NCBI GenBank assembly: GCA_000151295.1 | Contig: GG745357.1 | Location: forward strand, 184,693 to 201,308 | DNA length: 16,616 nt | Source of the DNA: Allomyces macrogynus ATCC 38327 | Taxonomy: Eukaryota > Blastocladiomycota > Blastocladiomycetes > Blastocladiales > Blastocladiaceae | Direction of reading: 5' to 3' | Shown here: piece by piece, positions 1-9,601 of the stretch | Layout of the letters: each line of letters starts with the position of its first letter | Numbering within the stretch: position 1 is the stretch's first letter | Notes under the pieces: model-generated | The model's database searches: none | The model's input: only the letters and a program-made list of their open reading frames with translations | What the model was told of the DNA's origin: nothing | Position numbers and translations under genes: made by a program

Positions 1-632
1 TTCGGTTCGGTCGGTCGCGTCGTGCGTCGGCCGGGTGGATCAGTGAGTGGAACAGCGCGAGCTAGAGGTCCAGACGGAGGGTTCGCAACGCGCCGCGCGA
101 GAGAACGGAGCGGTGCGGATCGATGGGCCAACGCGAGGACGGCACGCACGAGTGCGGCGGAAGGAAAGGGATAAGGAGGGCGGTGACGGGGTGCGGGGCG
201 CGTCAGTTCAGTACTCGCGTGGGCGGGCCTTTGGCGGTCGCGATCACAAGCAGACGAGGGAGGAGAAGCGGGGGCGGATCCGGCGTCGTCCGATCCGGCG
301 CGCGTCCGATGCCGAGCGGGCTCACGAGGGGGGGCGGCGGCGGGCGGTGGGTACCGAAGGGGAGAGTCGGATCGTTCGGCGGAGCAGTGCCGCGAGCCGG
401 GAGAGAGAGCGGGGGGTGTCGGTTGGTGGCACGGGGAGCGGGAGGGAGCGCGAGTGCGGGCGGCTCGAAAAACGGGGCCGGGCGCGGCCAGTCGAACGGA
501 ATGCAGGCAGTGAGGTGCGCGGGCGCGCGTGTGCCGTGCCGCTGAACGAGGGGTCGTGGGCCGCGCGTTGGGCGGGGCTGGCCAGCGTGGCGGACGACCG
601 CGTTGCGCGTCGTGGCGCTTTGATCACAGAAC

Positions 633-654
633 GGGAGACGTCTCCCGGGGAGAC
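633..654. promoter_or_regulatory. Overlapping palindrome cluster (GGGAGAC/GTCTCCC)
   Basis: GGGAGACGTCTCCC (633-646) is a perfect 14-bp palindrome with an ACGT core. Its right arm GTCTCCC (640-646) also pairs with a third copy, GGGAGAC (648-654), across one base. Three copies of one heptamer in alternating orientation look like a dimeric regulator site upstream of the nitronate monooxygenase gene. The function is inferred only. Confidence 0.35.
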
Positions 655-685
655 TGGGGCGCATGGCGTGATTCGCGCGTGGTCG

Positions 686-732
686 CACGTGGCTTGGCAA
701 CTTGCCTGTCTCGCACGAGCAAGTCGCACGTG
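686..732. promoter_or_regulatory. Two CACGTG E-box/G-box motifs
   Basis: CACGTG occurs at 686-691 and again at 727-732, about 41 bp apart and roughly 200-240 bp upstream of the TATA element. CACGTG is the classic core bound by bHLH and some bZIP factors. Two copies near the palindrome cluster support a promoter here, but binding is not shown. Confidence 0.35.
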
Positions 733-927
733 CCAGTGACCTCACCACGCGTCTGCTTTCACCTTGCCCGATTGCTCGGCCGGGTCGGGCCCTTCTCCTC
801 CACGACCAAGTCCCCCCTCTCCTCCACGGCAGATTCGCTCTCTCGTGCTCGTCGTGGTCGCCGTCATCACTTTGCGCCGCCCCCTTGCCGAACAACCCGA
901 CCGAGTTGGGCCGACTTGCTCGAGGGC

Positions 928-935
928 TATATATT
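928..935 (+). promoter_or_regulatory. TATA box of the nitronate monooxygenase gene
   Basis: TATATATT sits in a GC- and pyrimidine-rich stretch 81 bp upstream of the ATG at 1016. Transcription would start about 25-35 bp downstream. No ATG lies between the TATA element and the start codon, so the leader is short and without upstream ORFs. Confidence 0.6.
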
Positions 936-1015
936 CGACTGCACCGCGGCCGCGCTCGCCACGAACTCGTAACCGCGCCCGCACCGCCCGTCCGCCATCC
1001 ACCCACCTCGAAACC

Positions 1016-2191
1016 ATGGTCGCGACCACCTCCTTCACCGCCGCCAAGGGCGCCGTGCACGCGGCCTTGCGCAACATGACCTTGCCCGTCATTTCCGCGC
1101 CCATGTTCCTGGTCTCGGGCCCGCAGCTCGTGACGTCGGTCTGCCGGCAGGGCATGGTCGGGTCGTTCCCGTCGCTCAACGCCCTAACCGACGACATCCT
1201 CGAAGAGTGGTTGACCGACATCAACACGACGCTCGAGTCGGCCAAGAAGCAGGGCGAGAACGTCGCGCCTTACGCGGTCAACCTGATTGTGCACCGCACG
1301 AACCCGCGGCTGCAAAAGCACGTCGAGCTCATGGTCAAGTACAAAGTCCCGATTGTGATTACCAGTTTGGGCGCGGTCAAGGACGTAATTGATGCCGTGC
1401 ACTCGTAGTACGTTGTCATTTCGCACTTGGATCTGCGGGGCGAACTTGGGACACTGACGCGTCGAGGTGACAACATTAGCAACGGCCTCGTCTTCCACGA
1501 CGTGACCAACCTGCGCCACGCGGCCAATGCCGTCAAGGCCGGCGTCGACGGTCTGATTGCCGTGTGCTCCGGCGCCGGTGGCCATGCTGGTGCGGCCACC
1601 CCGTTCGCGCTGATCCCGGCCCTGCGCGCCGCGTTTGGCAAGGACATGACGATTATTGCCGCGGGCGCAATCGGCGACGGTAAGACGGTGCGTGCCGCGC
1701 AGGTGCTTGGCGCCGACTACGCCTACATGGGCACCAAATTCATTGCGACGCAGGTACGTTCGCATTGCCCGCTTCGTAGTCCGCTTCTACGTCGAAAACT
1801 CACTCGACTGTCTGAAAAACAGGAATCCATGGCGCAGCAAGAATACAAGGACATGCTCGTGTCCGCCAAGACGGGCCCGTCCCCGACCTTCCTCCCGATC
1901 ATCTACACGAACAAGGTCTCAGGCGTGAACGCCAACTTTATCCGCGACTCGCTCGTGGCCGCCGGGCTCGACCCGGACAAGTTGGCGAATGCCGAGCACG
2001 TCGAAGAGGATTTCTCCAAGCTTGATGGCGGGCGCGCGTGGCGCGACGTCTGGTCGGCGGGCCACGGGATCATCAACATTCACGATATCCCCACGATCAA
2101 GGAGTTGGCCGACCGGCTCAAGGACGAGTACCAGTTGGCGGTCAAGGAGGACAATGCTCGCGTGCCGGCGTGGGTGAACGCCAAGCTGTAG
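1016..2191 (+). CDS. Nitronate monooxygenase (2-nitropropane dioxygenase family), three exons
   Basis: FMN-dependent TIM-barrel enzyme that oxidises alkyl nitronates to carbonyl compounds and nitrite. Exons are 1016-1407, 1480-1753 and 1823-2191, giving 344 residues. Intron 1 (1408-1479, 72 nt) has a GTACGT donor, a CTGAC branch site and a TAG acceptor; without splicing, an in-frame TAG follows at once. Intron 2 (1754-1822, 69 nt) is in frame without a stop. Family marks are the N-terminal block LPVISAPMFLVSGPQL, the VFHDVTN strand, CSGAGGHAG with the likely catalytic His166, and the glycine-rich phosphate-binding AAGAIGDGKT followed by LGADYAYMGTKF. The ATG at 1016 is the first after the TATA box and has ACC before it. 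The length is normal for fungal members. The gene is probably intact. The substrate range cannot be read from the sequence, and related FMN oxidoreductases share the fold. Confidence 0.93.
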
Positions 2192-2383
2192 ATATCGGTT
2201 TTGGAGTTGGAAGAGCATGAGGTCGATGTGGCGTGGACCACATTTTTTTTTCACGGAGAAGACAACGAGAAGTTGCGCTCTGAACAAAGTTTGGTTTGGA
2301 TTCCCGGATTGGCACGCTGTCGTGGATCACAGACGAAGATGAAGCAACCAAACGTCTGTATTTTCCAACGCGCACATGGCAAA

Positions 2384-2746
2384 CTAGCCGTTCCGGCTCG
2401 ACGGCGGCGATTTTTCCTTGAGGTTCTGAATGTACTTTTGCAACATTTCGTTTTCGGACCGCGACGACTCGTACTGCGTCTTGACCGTGTCGAGACGCGC
2501 AAGCAGCTCTGCCATCACGACGGTACGTCAGTTCTGAGTTGCGAGTGGAGCGAATTGGCTGCGTCGTACCCTTAACATTCTCCTGCAGCATCATGACCTC
2601 GCTACGAACACGGAAAAAGGTCAGTCTTGGGCCGATCGGACGCGGGAACGTGCGCGGCTGGCAAAGTACCTGATGAGGGCGTCGCGGTTCACGGCCGGGT
2701 CGGGCGCGGCGCCGGGGACCGGGTCAAGGAGCCCGAGGGCGTTCAT
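2384..2746 (-). CDS. SCOC/Slo1-like short coiled-coil protein, three exons
   Basis: Exons (minus strand) are 2746-2670, 2601-2570 and 2508-2384, joining to 77 codons plus TAG. Intron 1 (2669-2602, 68 nt) has a GTACTT donor and CTGAC; intron 2 (2569-2509, 61 nt) has GTACGA and CTGAC. Both junctions keep one frame. Residues about 19-67 form a leucine/valine heptad coiled coil ending in SENEMLQKYIQNL, which matches the conserved end of the short coiled-coil family (animal SCOC, yeast Slo1; SENQVLGQYIENL type). Family members bind Arl-type GTPases at the Golgi, and animal SCOC also acts in autophagy. The N-terminal ~18 residues are Pro/Ala-rich and probably disordered. The ATG at 2746 is the only ATG upstream of the coiled coil in this frame. 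The gene converges on the nitronate monooxygenase gene (192 bp between stops) and diverges from the myosin gene. Confidence 0.82.
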
Positions 2747-3320
2747 AGCGAATGCGGCGAGTTGCGCGCGGCGGACAAAGGCGAAAGCGAGCGTCGGCGA
2801 GCCGCTCTGGGCCAACAGCGCAAAGGTGATGGTTTGCTGCGACAAAGACGTGGAGCACAGAAGAACGCGACGCGGTCATGTGTAATTCACATGCAGCGCT
2901 TCACCGCACGGCCTGCGCCACTACGCCAACCGGCCTCCCTTGGGCCACCGCACCATCCACGCCGACTGAGCTCCATTTCCTCGTCAACAACGCTTCCATC
3001 GGCCGCCTGCAAACTTGGATAATACCAGCACTGGCCCGCTGCAGCTAGACCGCGTCGACGAGACACCGCACTGCACCTGGGTCGACTGTTCCCGGCCGAT
3101 ACTGCTCGCTGACCGACATCCCGACCACCAAATACCAAGCGCCGCCGCGGCTCAACCAATTTCCGCTCCTGTTCCTGTTGGTCCGGGGCCCAGCTTGCCC
3201 TTACCGTGCCCGCGTTCGCGCGCGCTCGTTCCGGCCGTGATCGCGATCGACGTGCCGATTCCCAACTTGATCGCGCTCTCGCGACCGTGCCCGCCCGCGT
3301 CAGCGGTGCCCATTACCAAT
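2747..3320. promoter_or_regulatory. Shared upstream region of the SCOC-like and myosin V genes
   Basis: These 574 bp separate the two divergent start codons. No other gene is supported. A CCAAT box lies at 3156-3160 on the myosin side and an AT-rich GGATAATACC at about 3017-3026, but neither gene has a clear TATA box. The 300 bp before the myosin ATG lack any upstream ATG. The arrangement suggests a bidirectional promoter, which is an inference from position only. Confidence 0.45.
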
Positions 3321-6300
3321 ATGTCGACCAAACCGCTCCCGGCGCCGCCATCCTCGACGGCCGTCGTGCCGGCCACGAACGGCGCGTCCTCGGCGGCCTC
3401 TGGCACCTCCTCCGTCGACGCCCTCCTGGCTCTCTACTCGCCCGGCACCTCCGTATGGGTCCCTGACGACATGGACGGGTGGCGTGCCGCGACCGTGCAC
3501 GCCGTGATCCGTCAATCTGATCTGGTGACCGTCAAGGTCGTTGACGACCGCGGCCACGACCGGTCCGTGACGACCGCGCTCACCAAATCCACCGACGACT
3601 TGCCACCGCTACGCAATCCGCCGATGCTCGAGGGCATCGAGGACTTGACGAACCTGTCGTACCTGCACGAGCCAGCGGTCCTGCACAATATCCGCGTGCG
3701 GTACGCGCAGCACCAGATTTATACCTACTCGGGAATCGTCTTGATTGCGATGAACCCGTTCCAGAAGGTGGCGCTGTACACGAACGATGTGGTGCGCGCG
3801 TATTCGGGCAAGCGCAGGGGCGAGCTGGAGCCGCATTTGTTTGCGGTCGCCGAGGATGCGTTCAGGGGGATGGTGAGGGACAAGAAGAACCAGAGTATTA
3901 TTGTCTCGGGCGAGTCGGGCGCCGGGAAGACGGTGTCGGCAAAGTATATCATGGTACGCGTGATTTTGGAACTGGGGTGGGGTAGAGAGCAAAGTGACTG
4001 ACGATGTGAATGGGCGTTGTGCGTGTAGCGGTACTTTGCCACGGCCGATTCGGGCGACGGCACGCACGCTGACGGCGCCGACGACTTTGACGCTACCGCC
4101 GACCTCGACGACTTTAACGGCGCGACGATGAGCGAGGTCGAGCAGCAGGTGCTCGGTACGCGTCATTCTTGGGATGGTCGACCCATCAATTCGCGTGACT
4201 GACCGAATTCCGCCCATTTTTAGCAACCAACCCAATCATGGAATCGTTTGGCAACGCCAAGACAACGCGCAACGACAACTCGTCGCGGTTCGGCAAGTAC
4301 ATTGAGCTCTTATTCAACGACCACGCCAAGATCATTGGCGCGCGCATCCGCACCTACCTGCTCGAACGTTCCCGCGTCGTCTTCCAGCCCGAAACCGAGC
4401 GCAACTACCACATCTTCTACCAGCTGTGCGCGGGTGCGCCCGCCGCCGAACGCAAATCCCTCGGCCTGCACCCCTACTCGTTCTTTTCCTACCTGAACCA
4501 GGGCGGCAACGGCGTCGTCAAGGGCATCGACGACGCGGCCGAATTCGAGGCCACCCAACGCGCACTGTCGACTGTCGGCGTGTCCGTCTCGGAACAGTGG
4601 CAAATCTTCCGCCTGCTCGCGGCGATTCTGCACCTGGGCAACGTGCAAATCATTGCATTGCGGTCGGACGAGGCGTACATTCCCGACGACGATCCGGCAC
4701 TGGTCATGGCGTGCAAGTTGCTGGGCGTGCCCGCGACCGAGTTCAAGAAATGGCTCGTGAAGCGGCAGATCGTGACGCGGTTCGAGAAGATCGTGTCGGG
4801 CATGACGGCCACGCTCGCGACGGTCGTGCGCGATTCGGTGGCGAAATTCATGTATGCGGGTCTGTTCGAGTGGCTCGTCGATAAGACGAATGCGAGTCTG
4901 TGCCCCGACGAGGTGGTCGCATCGTTTACGAGCTTTATTGGCGTGCTCGATATTTATGGGTTCGAACACTTCAAGAAGAACTCGTTTGAGCAGGTACGTT
5001 TGCTCGATCGTGACGGGCATTCTCCACCGCACCAGTTTCACTGACTCGCGCACGCTCATTTGGTAGCTCTGTATCAACTACGCCAACGAGCGGCTGCAGG
5101 CCGAGTTCAACCAGCACGTGTTCACGCTCGAGCAAGAAGAATACGTGCGCGAGGAGATCTCGTGGTCGTTTATCGACTTTTACGACAACAAGCCGTGTCT
5201 CGAACTGATCGAGGGCAAGCTTGGCATCTTGGCGTTGCTCGACGAAGAGTCGCGGTTACCCGGCGGGTCCGACAAGGCGCTGATTAGCAAGCTCTACTCG
5301 CATTTCGAAAAGAAGCATCCGAATTTCGGCAAACCGCGGTTTTCCAATACCTCGTTCATTGTGCACCATTTCGCCGACCACGTCGAGTACGAGATTGACG
5401 GGTTTCTCGATAAGAACAAGGACACGGTGCCCGACGAGCTCCTCGCGCTGCTGAACGCGTCGACGTTTGAACTCTTGCCGGACGTGCTCGCCGCGCACAA
5501 GGTCAACAAGCCTGCATCCACCCCGTCCGGCGGCGGCCCGGCGCGGATCGACTCGATGACGGGCGTGCGCCCGAAATCGCTCGTCCACCGGCAACCGACG
5601 CTCGGGTCCGTCTTCAAGCAATCGCTCACGCAGCTCATGGACACGATTGCCTCGACCGAAGTCTCGTATATCCGGTGCATCAAATCCAACTCGGCCAAGT
5701 TGCCCTTCCAGTTCGAGCCGCAGCTCGTCCTGGCCCAACTGCGCGCGTGCGGTGTCCTCGAAACGATCCGCATCTCGACCGCCGGGTACCCCGGCCGCTG
5801 GACCTTCTCGGAATTCGCCGACCGATACTACATGCTGGTCCCCTCGACCGAATGGCACGGGTTCAAGGACATTCGCGCATTGTGCACGACGCTGCTGAAC
5901 CGCACGATCCCGGACGAGGACAAGTACCAGGTGGGCCGGACCAAAATCTTTTTCCGCGCGGGGCAGCTCGCGTTCCTGGAAAAGCGCCGTTCCGCACGAC
6001 TGCACGCGTGCGCGACGTCGATCCAGCGCGTCGTCCGTGGCCACTTGGCCCGGAAACACTTTTTGGCAGTGCGCAACGCGGCCGTCACGATTCAGCGCGT
6101 CGTGCGCGGGTTTCTGGCCCGTACGCAGGCGAAACACCTGCGCGAGCGCCGGGCGGCGACACGGATCCAGGCGCTCGTTCGTGGCCACCTCGCGCGCAGG
6201 CGGTACCTGCGCCTCCGGCGCGCAGCGATCGTCGTCCAGTCGGTGTGGCGCGGTAACGTCGCGCGTCGGGAGGCGGCCCAGTGGCGGCAAGTCCGAGCGG

Positions 6301-8514
6301 CGACGCGGATTCAGGCGGCATGGCGCGCGAGTGTCACGCGGCGCGTGTTTGCCGCGCACATGCGCAAGATTGTGCTTGCGCAGAGCTGTATTCGGCGATA
6401 CTTGGCCAAAAAACAACTCAAGCAGTTGAAGGTCGAGGCGCGGTCGATTGCGCACATCAAGGAAATCTCGTACCGGTTCGAGAACAAGGTGATTGAGTTG
6501 ACGCAGAGCTTGGCGGCCAAGGAAAAGCAGGCGCGGACGTTGGGCGAGGCCGCACGTGCGGCCGACGCGCAGGTCAAGGTCTGGCGAGATAAGTGGGCCG
6601 ATGCGCAGGCGCAGATGGCGAAGATGCAGGACCGGATCAATGAGTTGGTCGTGGCTGCGAGGGAGGTGGAGGCGTTGACGACGCAGACCAAGGGGTTGAC
6701 GTCGCAGATCAATGCGGCGAACGAGTTTTTGAAGGCCAAGGACGCGGAACTTGGGGCCGCGAACGACACGATTCAGAAACTCAAGGACGAGCTGGCGAAA
6801 AAGGTCGCGCAGGAAAAGGAGCGCGAGCGCGAGCGTGAATTGGCGCCGCCACCGGGACTCGAGTGGGCGCAGATTCATTCGTTGCGGCAGGAGGTCGATG
6901 CGCTCAAGCAGCAGCTCGCCGAGGAGCGCGAGTGGCGCCAGGACGTGGCCGAGATGCCTGCCGCGGCCGCACAGCGCGACCTGGACGACGAGTACTTCCG
7001 CCGAGGCGCGGCGCCGAGCAACATGGCCGTTGCGGGTCCCTGGCGCGCGGTCCCTGCCGGCGGGCAGGCCATTTCGCACCAGCGGCGGTTCTCTTCGGTG
7101 GATGGGTGGACGCCGCAGATGAAGGCCATGATCACGATCGACTTTGACGCGTCGCGCAAGGGCCAAGATGGCGCGGCGGCGACGCCCGACGCGACCGCGG
7201 CCGCCGCGCACGAGCAGCTCGAGTTTCTCCTGCAGGACCCGGCGCTCGAGCGCGAGTTGGTGGATGGGATCGTGCGCAACGCGCCGATTCCGCACGCGGC
7301 GAGCCACGACGCGACGCGGCGCCAGGTCGTCTACCCGGCCCACGTGGTCGGCGTGTATGTGATCCAGGCGTGGCACCATGGGCTTGCAACAGCCGTCTCG
7401 GCGCTCGTGCCGAGGTTGTGCGCGGCCATGGAAGACCGCGTCCGGGTCGGCGCATTTCGACGACGAGGTGGTCGGGTTCTGGCTGGCCAATGTTCTCGAA
7501 CTCGACGCGATCTTGCGGTCAGCGCAGGGGACCATCAGCAGCAGCACGCGCCGTGGCGGTGCGGGCGGACCGGATCGCGGGATCCTCGCACAGGCGCGGC
7601 GCGACGTGGAGCGCGTGTTTGCGGCCATTTACTTCCCGTGGGTGCGCGCGCTGCGCAAGCGGATTGTCAAGTACGTGGTCCCGTCTGTCATCGAGTACCA
7701 GGCGTTGCCCGGGTTCATTTCCAAGACGGCGGCCGTCGGCGCCGCATCGTTGTTCCGCGCCAACGTGGTCGGCGGATCCGGCGCGCGGTGGACCGTCGAC
7801 CAATTGCTCGATGTGGTCGAAAAGGTCTGGTCGACGCTGCAGTACTACTATGTCGACGCGGCGGTCGTCGACCAGACGATTGCGCAGCTCATGGCGGTCG
7901 TCGGCGTGCAAGGGTTCAACCATCTGATCATGCGCAAGCATTTCGCAACGTGGAAGCGCGGGATGCAGGTGCAGTACAATGTCGCGCGCGTGCGCGAATG
8001 GTGTACGCAGCACGGGCAAGCCGCCGCGGCCAAGCACCTCGACCGGCTCGCGCAGGCCGCCAAGGTGTTACAGTTGACCAAGGCGAGCCCAACCAATGTC
8101 GACGTTTACGTTGACGACTTGCTCGACGTCTGCGACCAGCTGACGCCCACCCAAGTCGCCAAGCTCATGGCCATTTACACCGTGTCCGAATTCGAGACGC
8201 CGCTCGCGCCCGACGTGGTACGCGCTGTTGCCGACCGCGCTGTGCGGTCCAAGCGCGCGGGCGAGGGTGGGGAGACGCTGTTGCTCGCTGTCCCGCCGGA
8301 TAACGATACGTCGTGGTACGTGCGCCCGGAACCGCGGCGCGTCATGGCACTCGAAGCGTGGATGCCGCCGTCGGATGGGGCGCGCGAGGATGGCGAGGGA
8401 GAGGACGAGGACGATGAAGAGGTCGTGGACGCCGACGAAGTCCCGCGCGTCGCACGGTTGTTGCAGTGCGTGCAGACCATGGCGGCAACAGCGTCAGGGA
8501 ATGGCGGTGTTTGA
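3321..8514 (+). CDS. Class V myosin heavy chain, four exons, one apparent frameshift
   Basis: Actin-based motor for transport of vesicles and organelles. Exons are 3321-3953, 4029-4155, 4224-4993 and 5067-8514; introns of 75, 68 and 73 nt have GTACG donors and CTGAC branch sites. About 1,658 residues once one extra base near 7437 is skipped. Order of parts: SH3-like N-terminus (~35-90); motor (~99-800) with P-loop GESGAGKT (197-204), switch I NAKTTRNDNSSRFGK (264-278), TEDS-site Glu441, switch II DIYGFEHF (496-503) and an actin-contact helix with SYIRCIKSN; six IQ motifs (~826-965); coiled coil to ~1141; a tail with a DIL domain (PAHVVGVYVI at ~1267, YQALPGFI at ~1388); and an acidic C-terminus. 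Six IQ motifs plus DIL define class V. The frame changes between AMED and FDDEVVGFW; no GTAC intron fits there, so it is a sequence error or a true lesion. The start is the first in-frame ATG. Confidence 0.95.
7431..7447 (+). other. Single-base frameshift in the myosin DIL region
   Basis: Upstream of about 7437 the protein is read in one frame (…LCAAMED). Downstream the conserved DIL sequence FDDEVVGFWLANVLEL lies in the next frame. Skipping one C at 7437 joins them. Both flanks are long and well conserved, with the downstream frame open to 8514, which favours an assembly indel over an old pseudogene. Confidence 0.75.
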
Positions 8515-9066
8515 TGCACGATTGACATGAGCGTTGGGTTTGCTATTTTTGGTGCTGCAGCGTTAGCTTGCAAGAATGATTTGTAGATGACACAAGCGAT
8601 TTGGCTCAATTTTGAATTCCCGTTTTTGATCTCTGTTTGCTGCTTGGTCGTCGTCAGCGCAATTCTTCGAAGCGGAGACGTATCCAAATAGCTTGTCTCT
8701 GTGGTAGATTGTTACCTCAGACAAGACACTATTGATCAGCGCGGCGACGACGGTTGGAGACATACGGAGCTGACCTGTTCAGAAAAACGAGGGAGTCGCC
8801 CTGATGATAAATCGATTCGCATTTCCATGTTATATTGTTCGATGCGGCACCCCGGCCTTTTGCATCGAAGCCTGACTCAATGGCAAGACCGCAGCATGCC
8901 ATATGGTCTTGGCGTCATTATATGGGCACCCCCAAGGCGAAAGCATCACCCGAAATGGACCTGAATATCAGCGGAGAGAGAGTCGTGTCAAGGTCACTGG
9001 CCACCATCCCAGCTTCTGACAGACATGAGTGCATGTTGCTTCCTGCCCCTCCTTGAGCTTGGGAGG
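8515..9066. other. Intergenic region downstream of the myosin gene
   Basis: This stretch is lower in GC than the flanking coding DNA and contains only short open frames with no recognisable domain. No tRNA, repeat or clear polyadenylation signal was recognised. It should hold the 3' untranslated region of the myosin gene and spacer before the next promoter. Confidence 0.5.
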
Positions 9067-9204
9067 ATTGGAGACCTTTTGAGATTCTTTCGAGTATGTG
9101 TCCGCCGTTGTGGTCCAATTGCGGTCGTTAAGTAATCTTTGACCGTGGGGAATTGGCGTGGTTCAAGTGCTGTGAGAACGGCTGAGAACTGGTGTAGTCC
9201 CAAT
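9067..9204. promoter_or_regulatory. Four CCAAT boxes in alternating orientation
   Basis: ATTGG at 9067-9071, CCAAT at 9115-9119, ATTGG at 9152-9156 and CCAAT at 9200-9204 alternate in strand, with spacings of 48, 37 and 48 bp. The inner pair lies in an 8-bp inverted repeat (GGAATTGG at 9149-9156 and CCAATTCC at 9200-9207). They lie about 95-230 bp upstream of a TATA box, a normal place for sites of the NF-Y/HAP complex. Confidence 0.45.
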
Positions 9205-9297
9205 TCCTGTCGGCCGTTTGTGAGTTGGATCACAACTGGCTTGGCTGGCCCTTGCCAGCTGGGACAATCTCTGCGCCAGCGGTCCGCTGCTGGAACA

Positions 9298-9304
9298 TAT
9301 AAAT
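9298..9304 (+). promoter_or_regulatory. TATA box of the 9565 gene
   Basis: TATAAAT lies 267 bp before the ATG at 9565 and downstream of the CCAAT array. It implies a leader of roughly 230-240 nt that contains two upstream ATGs (9521 and 9531). Confidence 0.6.
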
Positions 9305-9520
9305 CGCAGGCCCGGTCAAATCAGTCTCAGTCTCAGCAATCAGTTCATCCTCAAAGCAAGTGTCGCGCCCAGCGCTCATCCGATTCAACCGTCATTTTGC
9401 GACCTGCGCGGCTTGATTCCGCAGTTGGTCCATCTTTACCAACTCAAAGAGCACGCATTTTCCTCCAAACTTGATCTTGCTTGGTCACCACCGGTTCATT
9501 TTCTAACACTGCACCCGACA

Positions 9521-9601
9521 ATGCTCCCTAATGTAGCCTTTTTCACTTCTTACCCGTGTTCACAATGTCCGCGCACGCTCAACCCGTCACCGATTCCATG
9601 A
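9521..9601 (+). CDS. Upstream ORF overlapping the start of the 9565 gene
   Basis: This 26-codon upstream ORF begins at the first ATG found in the leader. It runs past the main ATG at 9565 in another frame and stops with TGA at 9599-9601, overlapping the in-frame Met12 codon (9598-9600) as ATGA. Ribosomes that take this uORF would miss 9565 but could reinitiate at Met12. This resembles translational control of GCN4/ATF4-type bZIP genes. The peptide itself is not expected to be conserved. Confidence 0.45.
   Translation: MLPNVAFFTSYPCSQCPRTLNPSPIP
9531..9536 (+). promoter_or_regulatory. Start-stop element ATGTAG in the leader
   Basis: ATG is followed directly by TAG, a minimal uORF. It lies inside the overlapping uORF in another frame, 29 bp before the main ATG. 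Such elements are known to stall or divert initiating ribosomes. Function here is inferred. Confidence 0.35.

Larger units (their letters stand above)
1..740. other. GC-rich upstream region without a supported gene
   Basis: Open frames occur here on both strands, but they overlap one another, are rich in Arg, Gly, Ser and Ala, and contain no recognisable domain, as expected by chance in GC-rich DNA. The + strand is purine-rich up to about 560 and becomes pyrimidine-rich from about 740. Because the leader of the downstream gene is pyrimidine-rich on its coding strand, the mirror-image bias could mark the leader of a divergent gene lying left of the window. No start codon for such a gene is seen. 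Confidence 0.5.

Noticed and set aside
47..1060. Several long overlapping open frames on both strands of the GC-rich upstream region
   Set aside because: They are low-complexity Arg/Gly/Ala/Pro/Ser sequence with no domain, and they overlap on both strands. Stop codons are rare by chance in such GC-rich DNA.
2621..2845. Longer N-terminus for the SCOC-like protein starting at about 2845
   Set aside because: The frame extends upstream but begins with TTG, not ATG. The only ATG in this frame before the coiled coil is at 2746.
3015..3320. N-terminal extension of the myosin upstream of 3321
   Set aside because: The frame is open but contains no ATG, and the SH3-like domain begins only after the ATG at 3321.
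7431..7447. Programmed +1 ribosomal frameshift in myosin
   Set aside because: No stop codon follows in the first frame near the site and no known slippery sequence is visible, so a base error or mutation is simpler.
7340..7470. Intron explaining the myosin frame change
   Set aside because: No GTAC donor with a suitable acceptor of about 50-80 nt exists here, and conserved tail sequence is continuous on both sides.
5256..7628. 790-codon open frame antisense to the myosin gene
   Set aside because: The opposite strand encodes a clear myosin V. The antisense frame has no recognisable motif and follows from codon bias.
8515..9300. tRNA or other structured RNA gene in the spacer
   Set aside because: No B-box-like sequence or cloverleaf was seen. 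Only short stems such as GCTGGC/GCCAGC near 9245 were found.
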